NCBI GenBank assembly: GCA_034670405.1
Contig: JAXDDX010000323.1
Location: forward strand, 142,842-206,841
Reading direction: 5' to 3'
DNA length: 64,000 nucleotides
Source: Hoplostethus atlanticus
Taxonomy: Eukaryota > Chordata > Actinopteri > Trachichthyiformes > Trachichthyidae
Shown: piece by piece, positions 25,451-38,800 of the stretch
Numbering within the stretch: the first letter of the stretch is position 1
Layout of the letters: each line of letters begins with the position of its first letter
The notes under the pieces: generated by a model
Databases searched by the model: none
The model's input: only the letters and a program-made list of their open reading frames with translations
Told to the model about the DNA's origin: nothing
Program-made: the position numbers and the translations under genes

Positions 25451-25956
25451 GTGAGTTTGGGTACGAACAACTGGAGAGAATGTAAGACTACTTTCTGCAT
25501 ATTTTTTGGCGATGAAAGTTTTGAACATTCGTATACAAACCCTGAACAAAGTCGATTTTGTTTCTATCATAGTGTACCGTGTTTCTACTGTGAAAACGTG
25601 CTTGTTATTTAGCTCGAATGCTAAACATGTTAACGTTAGCTCTCATGCAATGCCTGTTTTGGGTATTAACGTTATGGCTGGCAAGATTACAATTATTTAA
25701 CGCTTGGTGTGACAACGAACCGATTTATTTTCGTCGGTCTAGCTGTCTATAGAGTTAATGGGCATATGATTAAATCGTGTATGTTTATCACATTCACTAG
25801 CCAGTTGGAATCACCGGTCACTAGTCGAATCACCGGTCCCTTTATTTGTGAGGTATCCTTATTGTTTGACAGCATTTTAGGGGGCTTAAAAGCATGTATT
25901 CACTGATACTGTGATTCGTTATGTTCAGACGTGTGAGACATTACCAAAACATCAAC

Positions 25957-26779
25957 ATGACATCAATGGAAGAAGACTTCCCTCGAGGAGGGACAGGCAA
26001 AAAGCCTACTGTGAGTAAACCAGAAGTGCAGCGGACAGAGGTGGACAACCTGTTCCAGGTAGAGTTAAATATGCTTCTCTTTCACACCCAGACTTGGGCC
26101 CTAATATTGTAGCGTTCTTTTAAAGTTGCATCAAGACAGTACCTCTCTGTGGAAGTTTATTCTTGTTTCACCTACGCTGTGTACCGTCCCCTTAATATCT
26201 ATTTCCCTTCATATGATCTACAGTTCACTTTGTATGGTTTTGGACACATTGTTTTTAGCTCATGCAATTTTATATTCATCTCACTACACAATGTTTCAGT
26301 TCAATGTCTGTTTTATAGTTGTTCTGTCGATAAACAACATTCTGCTGATTTTTCTTCTTCAGTCAAATGACCAAACAGAAACCAAGAAACGAAAGGGAGC
26401 ATTAAAAGATGACAGCAAGAAATTGAAGAAGCAAAAGAGTGGCAACGAAAAAGAAGATGCCCTGACACTCAATGCTGCAGCCAAATGTGTGGAAATTCTA
26501 CATATCAAGGTACGTTTGGATAGACTCACCACTCATTCATAACTCCTTAAATGCATTAAGCAGATTTATTCTCCAGTAAAATTACTAAGTACAATACCGT
26601 TGTGAATCAATATCACACAAACACAGTGGCTCTGGCAATGTCCATTGGTGAACATGATTTCCTTTTGCTCTGACCCCTTCTGCCATCTATTTCTGTCTTC
26701 TTTCCCCCTCTCCTTCTCTTAGCTTCCCCCTTGCCTCAGAGTGTGAAAATAAGATGAACCTTGACTGTTCAGAACAATT

Positions 26780-26841
<62 letters not shown>

Positions 26842-29800
26842 CTCCCAGAATTTGAAGGAGGGTATGCTGATGCTGGGCTGTGTGAAGGAGGTAACAGACT
26901 TTGAGGTGACAGTTGGCCTCCCTTGTGGCCTTCAAGGCTTCCTCAGCATCAAGAACATCTGTGACTCCTACACGAAGCTGCTCAGCGAGCAACTGGATGC
27001 TGATGACACAGAGGTAGGCCTATGGGCTTTTGATTTGAATACTGTGGAAGGTAGGAGTAGTGGTTTATTTTTTTTGACAAAGGCAATGATTTTGATTGTA
27101 GCCTTTACACTCTTCTCAAATTTCAGTAATATTTGCTACATGTTATTACAAGGTTTACAAATAGAATTTGCTTAGAATATAAAGTTTACACATATTGTAG
27201 GATACTTTGTGATATATCTAAGGGGTAGATCTTGTACTTTATATTTCACAGGAGATCTATTCTTTGCCACACCTCTTCTACCCCGGCATGGTGTTCAGGT
27301 GTGTGATTGCCAATTTGGATATAGCCAAGGGAGGCTCTCTTAGCATACAGCTGTCAATCAATCCCAAACTGGTCAACAAAGCTCTAACGTCAAGTTCTCT
27401 GAAAGCTGGCATGGTGAGTCAATAATGAGCATCTTCAAATACCCCAATATCTTTTAGCCACAACTGTTTCATTAACGATTATTTTGTGCTCCCGTTGTCT
27501 GTTGATTTAGATCCTGAGTGGTTGTGTGGAGAGTGTTGAGGACCACGGCTACATAGTTGACATCGGTGTTAGTGGAACTAAAGCCTTCCTGCCTGTGAAT
27601 GCAGTAAGAGACAAGCACAACAACCCTGAAGGTATGACAAAATGATTCAAGTCACTTTTCATGCCCTGAGGAAATAAATCTCTGACTGGGCCAATCACTA
27701 CACAGTGTAACTTCATGCAGTCTGAATCGAGCCCTAAGTGATACCCTGAAATTTTGCATGAATACTTGCATCATTCTTTCCTGGAGTTCAGCAGGGTTTA
27801 TACCTTTTGGACAGTGTAATTGTGTGTAATTGTAAATGTGTCTTTGTTCTCATGTGTCCAGAGCTGAAGGTGGGTCAGTATGTGACATCTCAAATAGAAG
27901 AGGTAAAGAATGATGGGCGTGTGGTCCGCCTTTCTGTCAGCCCCCCGGCCATTGCCCAGGCCTGTGCTGAATCCCAGCATGGTTGGAACCTCACTAACCT
28001 GCAGCCTGGGCTCCTGCTCAAAGCCAAGATCAAAAAGGTAGAAGTTTTCCTTTGGTAATGAAATTTCTCCTATTGCAGTAACATGAATACATCTACTGTC
28101 CAATCATATAGGGATATCCAAAATGATGTGGTTCTCTAAAATCCTTTGTCAACCAGGTAGAGGTGAATGCCAGTTAAACATTGAACAGCTAACATGGTCC
28201 CATATCGCCCTATTAGTTTCACTAATACTTCGATGTCTGTTTCAGGTGACCAAGCATGGTCTGATCCTGGATTTCCTGTCCTTGTTCAGTGGCCAGGTGG
28301 ACGTCCTCCACATGGAGCCAGAGCAGATCTCCAGCTACAGTGAAGGAGATCAGGTACCTGATCAACTTACCTGGCACATAGATCTTATTGGCATGTACAA
28401 GACGGTGCTTCACTTTGACTCTTTTTTTCAGCTAGTTGATCACAGAGATAATCACACTCAGATGTCATGAATTGAGATGCACCTTATCAAAATGATCTCA
28501 GATGAAAATGAACTATTTCACGCCACTGTGTAATTATAGTATGCCATTTGAGAATGTCCTGATATTGGTGTAAACCTGGCAACCTAAGCCTTTCTTGCAT
28601 CAACCCCTCCAGTTACGAGCCTGTGTGCTGTATGTGGAGCCATCTACCTGTCTGGTGGGCTTGTCCCTGCGCAGCTACCTTGTTCAGCCCGGGACCAGGG
28701 TAGACACTACCCCTGCTGGTGGTGAACGTGTTGGTGAGGTGGTCAAGGGCTGCAAGATGACCTCTATGCACAACATGTCCGGAGCCATGCTGACTCTGCC
28801 CGACAAGACCGTGGTCTTTGTACATGTGAGTCGGGGTTATGCTCTGAATATTTGCTTCCTCCAGCGTGCTCTTGTCATGACTTTGCATCTCCATAGGCTC
28901 TGTATTGTTATAAAATGATGTGGTGCTCAGGTTGTCTTTCCTTTGGGCAGTGATGAGACTGGAATGTCTAAAAAAAAAAGTGACCTTTTTCTACTGCTGT
29001 TCGAGAGAGTTGTGTAAAGAAAGCAAAAGACGTGCTCTCTACAAATATATTCTGGAGAGGCAGACCTGCGTCTAACGTCTTCTTATTCTCCTTCCCCCAG
29101 AGGAATCACCTGAAGGAGCCTCATGAGCAAGCCAATGATAACAGAGTGCTGGCCATGCCTGAGCACACCTGCAGGATCCTGGACTTCAGCCCGATGGACC
29201 AGATCCATTTTGTCAGTCTGCGCAAGTATGTGGCTGTGTCTTGCCCTGTACTAAGCAGTGGACCCTGCATACAAGGTGTGCATTCCATTTCTATGTATTT
29301 GTAACCTTTTGTCTCTTTTCCAGGAGTATGATCGAGAAGCTTTTCTATAGATATCATGATCTTCAAGCTGGCCAGGTTGTAGAGGTAAGCGCAAAAGATC
29401 ACCTCCATTCCAAAGGTCCTGTTTGCATGCATCACTTGATTTAAGCTTTTTTCTAAATCAGATTTTTAAAGCTATAGATGAAGATAATTGTTTAATTTTT
29501 TAAAGTTATATGGACTTTTTAAAAAAAAATCTAATCATGTGACTTGACAGAATTAAACTGTGCCCTCCTCAAGCCTAAATTCAACCTAAATCTCTTAATT
29601 CTCTGGATATCACAACATTCATCATCACAGCAATTGGCCTGACCAGTCTTCTTGGCAATGGCCAACTTATTGCCTAATTGTGAAGTCAAGTTTAATGATG
29701 CAGCAGAACTTGAAATTTGTTGCAGATAAAGTAGTGTCATATCTCAATTCTCTCTCTCAGGGGAGTGTGTCAGTCCTACTGGACCATGGGATGATGGTGC

Positions 29801-32800
29801 ATGTGTCTGACCACATTAAAGGCCTGGTGCCCAGGACCCACCTGTCTGACATCCTCCTCAAGAACCCAGAGAAGAAATACACAGAGGGCATGAAGATCAA
29901 ATGTCGGGTCAGTCCAGCGCTTAGCTTTGTCTTTGTCTCAATTCCACTGAGAAGACACTTAAGTGTTGAGAGATCTCTGACATACAGCATCTACTGTCTG
30001 TGAACTCAAAATCATTAGAGACTCTGACTTATGCTTTTTTCTTCAGGTGTTGTCGGTAGATGTGGAGAGGAAGAGGCTGACCTTGACTAGGAAGAAAGCT
30101 CTGGTGGAATCCACCCTGCCCTTGTTCCTCAGCTATACAGATGTCCGGCGTGGGCGTGTGTCCCATGGCTACATCGTCTGCATCAAGGACTTCGGCTGCA
30201 TTGTTCGTTTCTACAATAGCGTCAAGGGCCTAGTGCCTCTCAACGAGCTCAGCTCTGAGCCTGTCATTAGTCCTGAGGAAATCTTCTATGTTGGGCAGGT
30301 GAGGAGATAAAAGAACGTGAACACAGAGAGAATCATGTTGAAGTTGTGTTTATGAAGACCTTGTGAGAGGTTGTAGATGTCTTCGTTCTTCAGCCTGGCT
30401 TTGCTCATACTGATTAAGAAGAAGCTTGTGAGTCATTGCAAACAAGCTCTGTGTTCACTCAACGGCTGCAGTTGTGCAGTTGAGGGGCATCCTGGTGGCT
30501 CGGTTGGTTAGGATGCACGCCATGTAGCTGAGACATCCTGGCTGCATGTCATCCCCTTCTCTCTCGCACAATTTTCCCTGTTGCTCTTTACTTTGATCTG
30601 TCTACTAAAAGACTTAATTACACTTAGACCTTTGGTGTTTAACTGATGATAATTGTTTATCAGTTGATAAGTTGGTTTTTGCTGTTGATTATCCAGGTGG
30701 TAAAGGTTAAAGTCCTCCAGTGTAATCCAGAGCAGGAGAGGGTTTTGCTGTCGTTTAAGGCGGTGACTGAGGGAGACACTGATGAACCCCCCAAGCCTCA
30801 GTTTGACTTTGAGGTGGGGAAGGTAAGAAAAATACCTTTTTTAATATTTTTTGGTTTTCCCACTGGTCCTCTAGTCTCTCTTTCTCCTCTGTCTGTTTAT
30901 ATGCATTGTACATCTCAATACATACATTTTACATCTCAACCTTTTGCTAATGGCCAAATCTAATACCTGCACTGTGTTTGGGTATGATGTAGATGCTGGA
31001 GGTCAAAGTGCTGAAAAAGTCAGTCAACTGTCTGGAGGTGGCCATTCTCCCTGATGAGATCCGCGCCGTGTTACCGACTATGCACCTCTCTGACCACATG
31101 TCCAACTGCCCTCTGCTATGTGAGACCCTGCGGGAGGGAGACACCATCTCCAACCTCATCTGCCTCAGCAAGAACAAACAGAACATTGTATCCTTTTTGC
31201 TTTTACATAGTCTGTAGATGTTGTGTGCATAGGATCCCACCAGAAAGGTTAACCAGTTTCCATTAACATGTAGAAGGTTTAGTTGATTATTTTGGCAGAC
31301 ATGATATTAGATGTGAATAACTACCATCTAAGTGCTATGTCTTATATTTGTTCATCAACTACATTTTTGATTTTGTACACTTGCCTAGTGTCCCAAATCT
31401 TTGGCTCACCTGCCAAGGGGCTGGTAAACTCACAAAACAAATTACTGGCCAAGAATAATATTCATGTGCCAAAGTAATTCATTCACATTTTTCATAGAAA
31501 TGTTGAAATGCTATCTCATGTGTAGAATCAGGGCAGGTGTGTTAATTTTTCATCACAAAGTGCAACAGAACTCAATGAAACAAAGTTATTTAAATGTTAT
31601 TGTCTCAAAAGGTTACCAACCAGTCTAGTGGGTGACCCTTATTGATTTATCTGACAATTGTTACCAGCATTTGGTGCTGTAGAGTAATTTGGACCCTGCA
31701 CTTCTAAAAAAGCAGGAAAGTAGTCATGTGTATTTCCCTTAGCTGCGCCTATTTTAAAGACTCTAAGCAAGAAGCCCATAGTGAAATGGTCATTGGAGGA
31801 GGGAATGGTTGCCAAGGAATTCTCTGACATCACTGTTGGCCTGCAGCTGATTGGCTGGATCAAGAACATCATGTCCTATGGTGTCTTTGTGGAGTTCCCA
31901 TACGGCCTTGTTGGTCTTGCACCCAAGTCGGTGAGTAGAGGGCCATCTACCATCTTATGTGTCTTGCTTACGTGTTCATGCTTTGGCATAACTGAAGAAC
32001 CTGTACCTGAAATGACAAAGAGTTGAAGAAAAGTGATAATATTCAGTGCAACAAGAATTTCAGTCTTATGTAGAGGTTAAATTCAATGAGATGTTCAATG
32101 TGAGATTGTCTTCAGTCTGTAACACACACAGTTTTGAGTGATTTATAAAATATTTTTTTCCACTTTGCCTCCTAGGCCATGTCCGACAAGTTCATCAGTG
32201 ATGCAATGACTGCCTTCCAGTTGGGCCAGACGGTTGTTGCTAAGGTGACCAACCTGGACGAGGAGAAGCGGCGTTTCCTGGTCACACTGAAAGTGTCAGA
32301 GGTCATAACCCCAGAGGGGGACGCCCAGACCAGGCTCATCAGGGGTCTGCAGGAGAGAAGGGCTGTGGCTGAAATGTTGTCCATCAGAGGTATGCTTGTG
32401 TTTGTCACCAGTAGCATCTGACAAGTAAATTCAGTAATTATGTTATGCTTCATTAACACTTTTAGTGAAGTCTGGGTTGAGTGTCTCACCTCTTGCTGTC
32501 TCTGTCTCCATTCTCAGATAACTGTGATCTCCGCAAGCAGTTGGCTGCTCTGTCTGTTGGTCAGAGGCTAAAGCTGGCTGTGGATAATTTGGTGGACAGC
32601 GCTGCCAGCTTTAAGTCTGATGAGCTGGCAGGTGCCACCATACTGGCCACCAGGCACCATGTCATGGGTAGATATTTAATCAGAATGGCGCTATCACAGT
32701 AGTGATCAAAATTGGCATTAAGTAGTGTTTTGCATAGTCTTAAAGCAATAGTAAAATCAATTTAGTAAACATTTTATTAAACATACAGCATTTGAGTATA

Positions 32801-35800
32801 GTTACGGTGATATAAATATACATTTTCACCATATTGAAACTGTACGTGGTCCACCCCTACCCTGAAATTTACTGTCTAGTGAAGTCAGCAGTTGACATAA
32901 AAATGTTCTGGCTTTCAACAAGGAGGTGAATTGGAAATTCAGAGGTCTTGATCTCTGCCGCATCTTGCATGTTGAGCTCTAATCATGTTATGTGAGATTC
33001 TGATCTATTGACTGCATGTTTTTCCAGGCGTGAACTTGACCCCAGGACAGAAAGTTACTGCAGTCGTCCTCCATGTTGACATCCTGTCCTCTCATGTCCA
33101 TGTGTCTATCCTTTCCAAGCTAGTGGCAAAGAAGAAATCTGTGAGTATTACTCTCCCTAATGCCACTTGCTGATGTGTTTAAAAACAGTGGCTAGCTGTT
33201 TACCTTTTTATATTTACTTAGGAAAGATTGACTGAGCACACTGTTTTTCTGCAACACCTTCATTCACTCTTCTATAGTTGTATACATTCAGACCTGTGAG
33301 CTTTCCAGTACATCCACAGTCTTCAGTGTTGTGAATGTTGATGGTTTTTAGCTGAGGGTCCCTCTCTTCCATCACTTGACAATCTGACCTTAATGCTCTT
33401 TGATCCTAATGTCTCGTTTTGTACATTTACAGTTAACTGAAGGGTCAAAATACACAGTGATGGTGCAGCACGTAGACAAAGACTTTGCTGTCATCTCATT
33501 GGATGAAACGGCTCAACTGACTGTCATCCTAACCACCAGCCACGTGAACGAGACATTCCCTCTTGAGACACAGAAGCTAAAGCCGGGAATGTGTTTGGCG
33601 GTTGATGTTATAGAACCCAGCTGTCAGGAACTGGAGGGGCTCCCCCTAGTGTCCTGGCAGCGCACTGCACCAAAACGCCTGCACACTCTCTCGGAAAGTC
33701 AGGCAACATCCAAGGGTCACTGCTTTGGTGAAATACTCCAGGGTAACGTGCGGACAGTGAAGCCCACATGTGTGCTGGTCACACTAGAAGATGGAAGCAC
33801 AGGCAGTGTGCATGTGTCTGAGGTTGCAGAGAAGATATGCCTGGGCACCTTCCCCACATCCTTGGTTAAAGTGGGAAGTGTGGTCACCACCAGGGTCATC
33901 GGTGGGCGAGACGCCACCAGTCACAGGTGAATACTGCTGTAGTTTTTGTTGTTTAAGAGGTAATTCTTTTGTGTGTTGACTTGTGTGTTGAATATTTGTT
34001 GAGTTGCATTGAACTTGAATGAATCTCAATTGATTGTCTTCTTTTTTCAGATTCTTGCCCTTCTCACATCCCAAACTCACATACTCCATTCCTGAGCTAA
34101 CGCTTCTACCCAGGTAAATGTTCTGACTTGTGTCACAAGGCATCACACTTTTCTGTTTCTAGTTATTTGTTTTTTTCAATAATTTCTGTCTCTCTCCTCA
34201 TAGCAAATTGGACAACAGCGTAGAATTCACACCGGTCACAGCAAAAGAAAAACTGAGCAGCTATAAAGTCGGGGAAGAAATAACATGCTTTGTATCAAAG
34301 GTAAGTTAAGGAAGTCATAATGTCTTGCAGTATGTGGCTTTTTTTCTTCCTTTGATCTTGTTTTTGGATTTTTGCTCAAGACGTCAAGGGAAAAATTGCA
34401 AAGATAAGGAAGAAAGGAAGTATTTTTGACTACTGGAATATTACACTGGTCCCTAATACACACCCGAGTTGTTGACGATGTATTTATGCTTCTGTCCCCA
34501 GTATCATCCAGAGAGGAAGTCTTTGGAGGTCACCACTGATCCTCGTATTACAGGAACTGTCGAACTGCTGGCCATGATCACTGATCCTAAAGTAAGTTTG
34601 ATGCTGCACACACATTAAGTTGCCTTTTACTCAAATTCTTTCTAAAAGCACATGGACATTCCGGGCCCTAATTAATTGTGGTGCAGATCAAGAGCACTAA
34701 CTGTGACAATTTTATCGACCTGCACCCATTCGGTAATTCTGTAGCTTGCCATGACATAGAAAAAAAGTGGCTTTTTCGTACAACCTGCTGCCTCCAGGAA
34801 AAGCTAGCTCATGACAAAAACAGTTAAAGGTTACTGCAGCCCAACACTTGAAACAGCTGTCATCATTTGAACATGCTTGTTTTCAGGATGCCAACCACCC
34901 AGAGAAGCTGTATAAGCTGGGCCAGGCAGTCGGTGCCAAAGTGGTAGAGGTGAATTCCAAACCTCACCGCTTTGTCCTGTCTCTCACCGGTAAGAAAGAA
35001 GTCTTAACCCTGACCCTGTAGCTTCTTGGCATGCTCTGTGCATCAATTTATTGTTGGTGTGCTAATTTTGTGATCTTTCTCTCTACTAATTTCATGTTGT
35101 TTAACAAATTTGTTGTTTCCAATTGTCATCCAGGTATCCACACGCTGGAGAAAGGCACTATTACTTTGGGGATAGTGACTAATGTTCAGCCGAACGTTGG
35201 CCTGCTGGTCAAGCTTCCCTTTGGGGCCATGGGAACTGTTGCCATTATGGACTTGGCTGATGCCTACCGGCCAAAACCCCTGGAGTCTTACAGCAAGGAT
35301 CAGCTGGTCAGGTCAGTAGGTGTAGCTGCAGCTCCAGGGCAAGCCTAGCCTGGCTACACACCCAAGAAAATCTAACTCTCCACAAAACATACATAAGGGC
35401 AATGTGGCATATTGCATATAGTTTGAAGTGGGGTTAGGCCGATATATTAGTTTGCAGACCAGAGCTCAAGCAGGTCCATTATGCTTGGCTAAAGTTACAG
35501 GGCCTGGCATTCCCACCCCGCCCCACTTCAGTCCAAAAATATCAATGCCAGTATTGGCAATTCAGAACCAATTTTGGTTGAACTCTAGTTTTTAAGGTAG
35601 ATTGAGTAACTAACTGTGCCTTCTCTTTTCTTCCCCAGATGTTACCTTCTAGGAAATGAAAACGGAAAGTGGCAGTTGTCTCTCCGTCCATCAAGGTATG
35701 AAAAGCTTTCATTGAAAACTTTGATTCATTTGTGTGTGCGTGTGCGTGTGTGTTAAACAAATTCACAGCTACAGAGAATATGTCTCTTATTTACACCATA

Positions 35801-38800
35801 CATGACTGTTTTGGTTCATCCAACCATTTAATTTTACCCTGTTGACTGTAACTTTCAGGCTGAACCCACAACAGGCCAAGTCAGTGAAGGACCCGGAAGT
35901 CTTGTCCATAAAGGAACTGAAGATCGGCCAGATCATCAGAGGCTACGTCAAGTCTGTGGGAGAGCAAGGTGTCTTCATCAGGTAACCCACAAATTTATCC
36001 AAATTTATTACCTCTTGCCTCCAGATGGATTTAGTACTACAAGACCAAAAGGGCTTTAACGGCGATTGGGAGAGGAGTGATGGAGCAGATGGCTTGATAG
36101 CGAAGACTTGAGAAGGGAGTGGTAACTTTCTTGGACATCAGACTAGACTGAAACATTTGAATCACTAGAAGGAACAACATGCTCTTAATTTAATGTTATT
36201 TTAGTGGGTATCATGACACCCCTCCATCATGTTCCTCATTTCTTCCTCCTCTCTGAACTTGTGGAACCTGCCACGTTTCGACTCTACATGTAGTTAACTG
36301 GCGACGTGTGTTCATCGTTCTTCCAGGTTGTCTCGGAGCATCACCGGAAGAGCCCAGCTCCAGCAGTCCACCAAATACTTTGTGACCAACCACAATGTCC
36401 TCACTAAGCACATGCCCCTCTACACGCTGCTCACTACCAAGATCCTTAGGTAAAAAGATGATGTCAACTTTACCTCTTTCTTTTCAGCTGGGAGATTCTC
36501 AGATTCTCAGACCTATAACTCTGTCAATATGTTTTAAGGCCTCCATTTTGGAAGTCACTTTAACATTTACATTATATTTTTGGCATTTAGCTGACACTCT
36601 TATCCAGCGCCAATGAGTTGAACAGTACAATAAGCTGCAGTTCTCACAACACCAAAGGAGTACAAAGGTCAGGCCTATAATCCCCTAAAATATTCCTGTG
36701 ATAATAGAACAATTACCTAAGAAATGAGTTAATGGAAGGGATTTTTGAGAGCCCTTCAAGTGAATAGAGGAGAGAGGACATCATTCACTCTGGAGTAGGT
36801 GATGTGAAGGGGGGGAGTGCAATTTTGGTAGCAGGTTCAGCCATCATTGGTTGACAGAGCACAGAGTAATTCTCTCTCCAATCCTTCTCTCCTCAGTATC
36901 GACAAAGAGGAGGAGCTAGTCGACCTTTCTCTGCTCCCAGCGGACACCGAGAAGCCAGACGTACTCCCAGAATCCCTTGGTCTGCCTCTGCGTCTGATTG
37001 GAGAGGAGAAGGAGAAACATGACAAGAAGAAGAAGAGGGAACGCATGCTGTCTGAGAGCCAACAGGTAACACGACAGCTGCCATGTTCTTCCTTCATACT
37101 CTGTTCTTACCTCCATCTTTCTTCCCTTTCTTTTAGAATTCCCTTTCTCCCTTCCATTGAACCAACCTTCCTTCCTCTGTTCCTTCTTTCCTTTATTCTT
37201 TCCTTCCATCAAATAGTAAACATGGTTGTAAACGACTTACTGCTCAGCCTGTTAAGTTTTACCAAGGTGCTGGAGGTAAATTGTGCTCAATATAGGAAAT
37301 ACACACATTGCCTCCACATAGATCAATGCCAACTTCATTTATAAGCCGTTGGTCTGGTAGTAATAAACCTTGCATCGATCATAACCTACAGCGTTATTTA
37401 TGGAAGTGATGGCAGCCAGGATTTCACTGAAGCACTGATGTGTATGTCATGTGGTTTATTGAATACTTACTCCTTACTATTTACCAGGACCAGGCAGACC
37501 AAGTCCCAAAGAAGAAGAAGAAAACAAAGAAAGCAAAGACTGAGGACAGCGACAGTGGGGTGGAGGTGTACTTCAGAGAAGAGGAGGATAAGGAGGAGGA
37601 AGAACAACCAGAACCTGAGCCTGCAAAAGTAAACCTGTTTCCCATCCCTGCATCTGGAAAGCTGTCATTGATATTTGCATTGAATTCACAAGAGAAGATG
37701 ATGAGATAATCTGATGAATTCAGAACAAATCATCTCAAATGGTTTCCAGATTGTAACTTTAAGATGTATATTTTCCCTCTGACACTTGTCAGCAGGTAAA
37801 GCCCAGCTCAGTGGGTCCATCCAGACTGCAGGTGTCAGCAGGTTTCTCTTGGGACATGGGGCTGAACTCCCTAAAGCCAGCCTCTGCAAGCCAGGAGGCA
37901 GACCTTAGCGATGGGGAGGACCAGACGGAAAGCAGCAAGGTGAGGCGATATGCTAGGAAAATAAAGGAGCATGTGTAATGTTAGGATTGTTAATGGGATA
38001 CAATTTTTTGTTGTAGTTTTCTGTACTTGTACTGTATACTGGACTTGCAGCTTAAGGCTTATCTCCACTAAGTCTTTATTTTACATTCATGAATTATTTC
38101 TATCTCCCCCTTTCCTTGGCATCTTTTCTCCCTTTCCTCACTCTCCTTCCCCAGCCCCAGAGGAAGTCCCGCCACGAGTTAGAGGTGGAGAAGAAGGCGA
38201 CGGAGAAGGCAATGGTGCAGCGGGAGGCTGAGCTGATGGACCCTAGCCTGAGACCCCAGGATACAGCTGCCTTCGAGCGCCTGCTCCTGGCCTCGCCCAA
38301 CAGCTCGCTGCTCTGGCTCCAGTACATGGCCCACCATCTACAGGCCACCCAGATCGAGCAGGCCCGCGCTGTGGCTGAGAGAGCCCTGAAAACCATCTCC
38401 TTCAGGTGACTGACTGGTAGAATTGAATTGTTTTCATATATTTAGTCTTTATTCAACCAGGTTAGTCCCATTTAAGAGTCTCTTTTTCAAGGGAGACCTG
38501 GCCAAGAAAGCAACATCAAAAGATCAACAACAAACAACAACTTATGAAGTTACATTCCAGTCAAAGCTACATTAAAAAGAGCAAAATAAAACAAAGTACA
38601 AAAGCAAAATACAATCAAACCAGCAGGCTCATAGGCCGAGCATATTGAAGGTTTGTCTGCCACAAGATCCTTCAATATTAGTTTGAACTCATCAAGAGAA
38701 ACCCGGGTTGATAAATACTGTTATTACTAATACTACTATGAGTAATAACAAGTACTGTTTGTAAACACCCCTCCTGTGTTCCACCAGGGAGGAGCAGGAG

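Noticed and set aside
30483..30560. Possible tRNA gene
   Set aside because: The A box is recognisable but the cloverleaf, anticodon loop and B box are not. It fits a SINE head.
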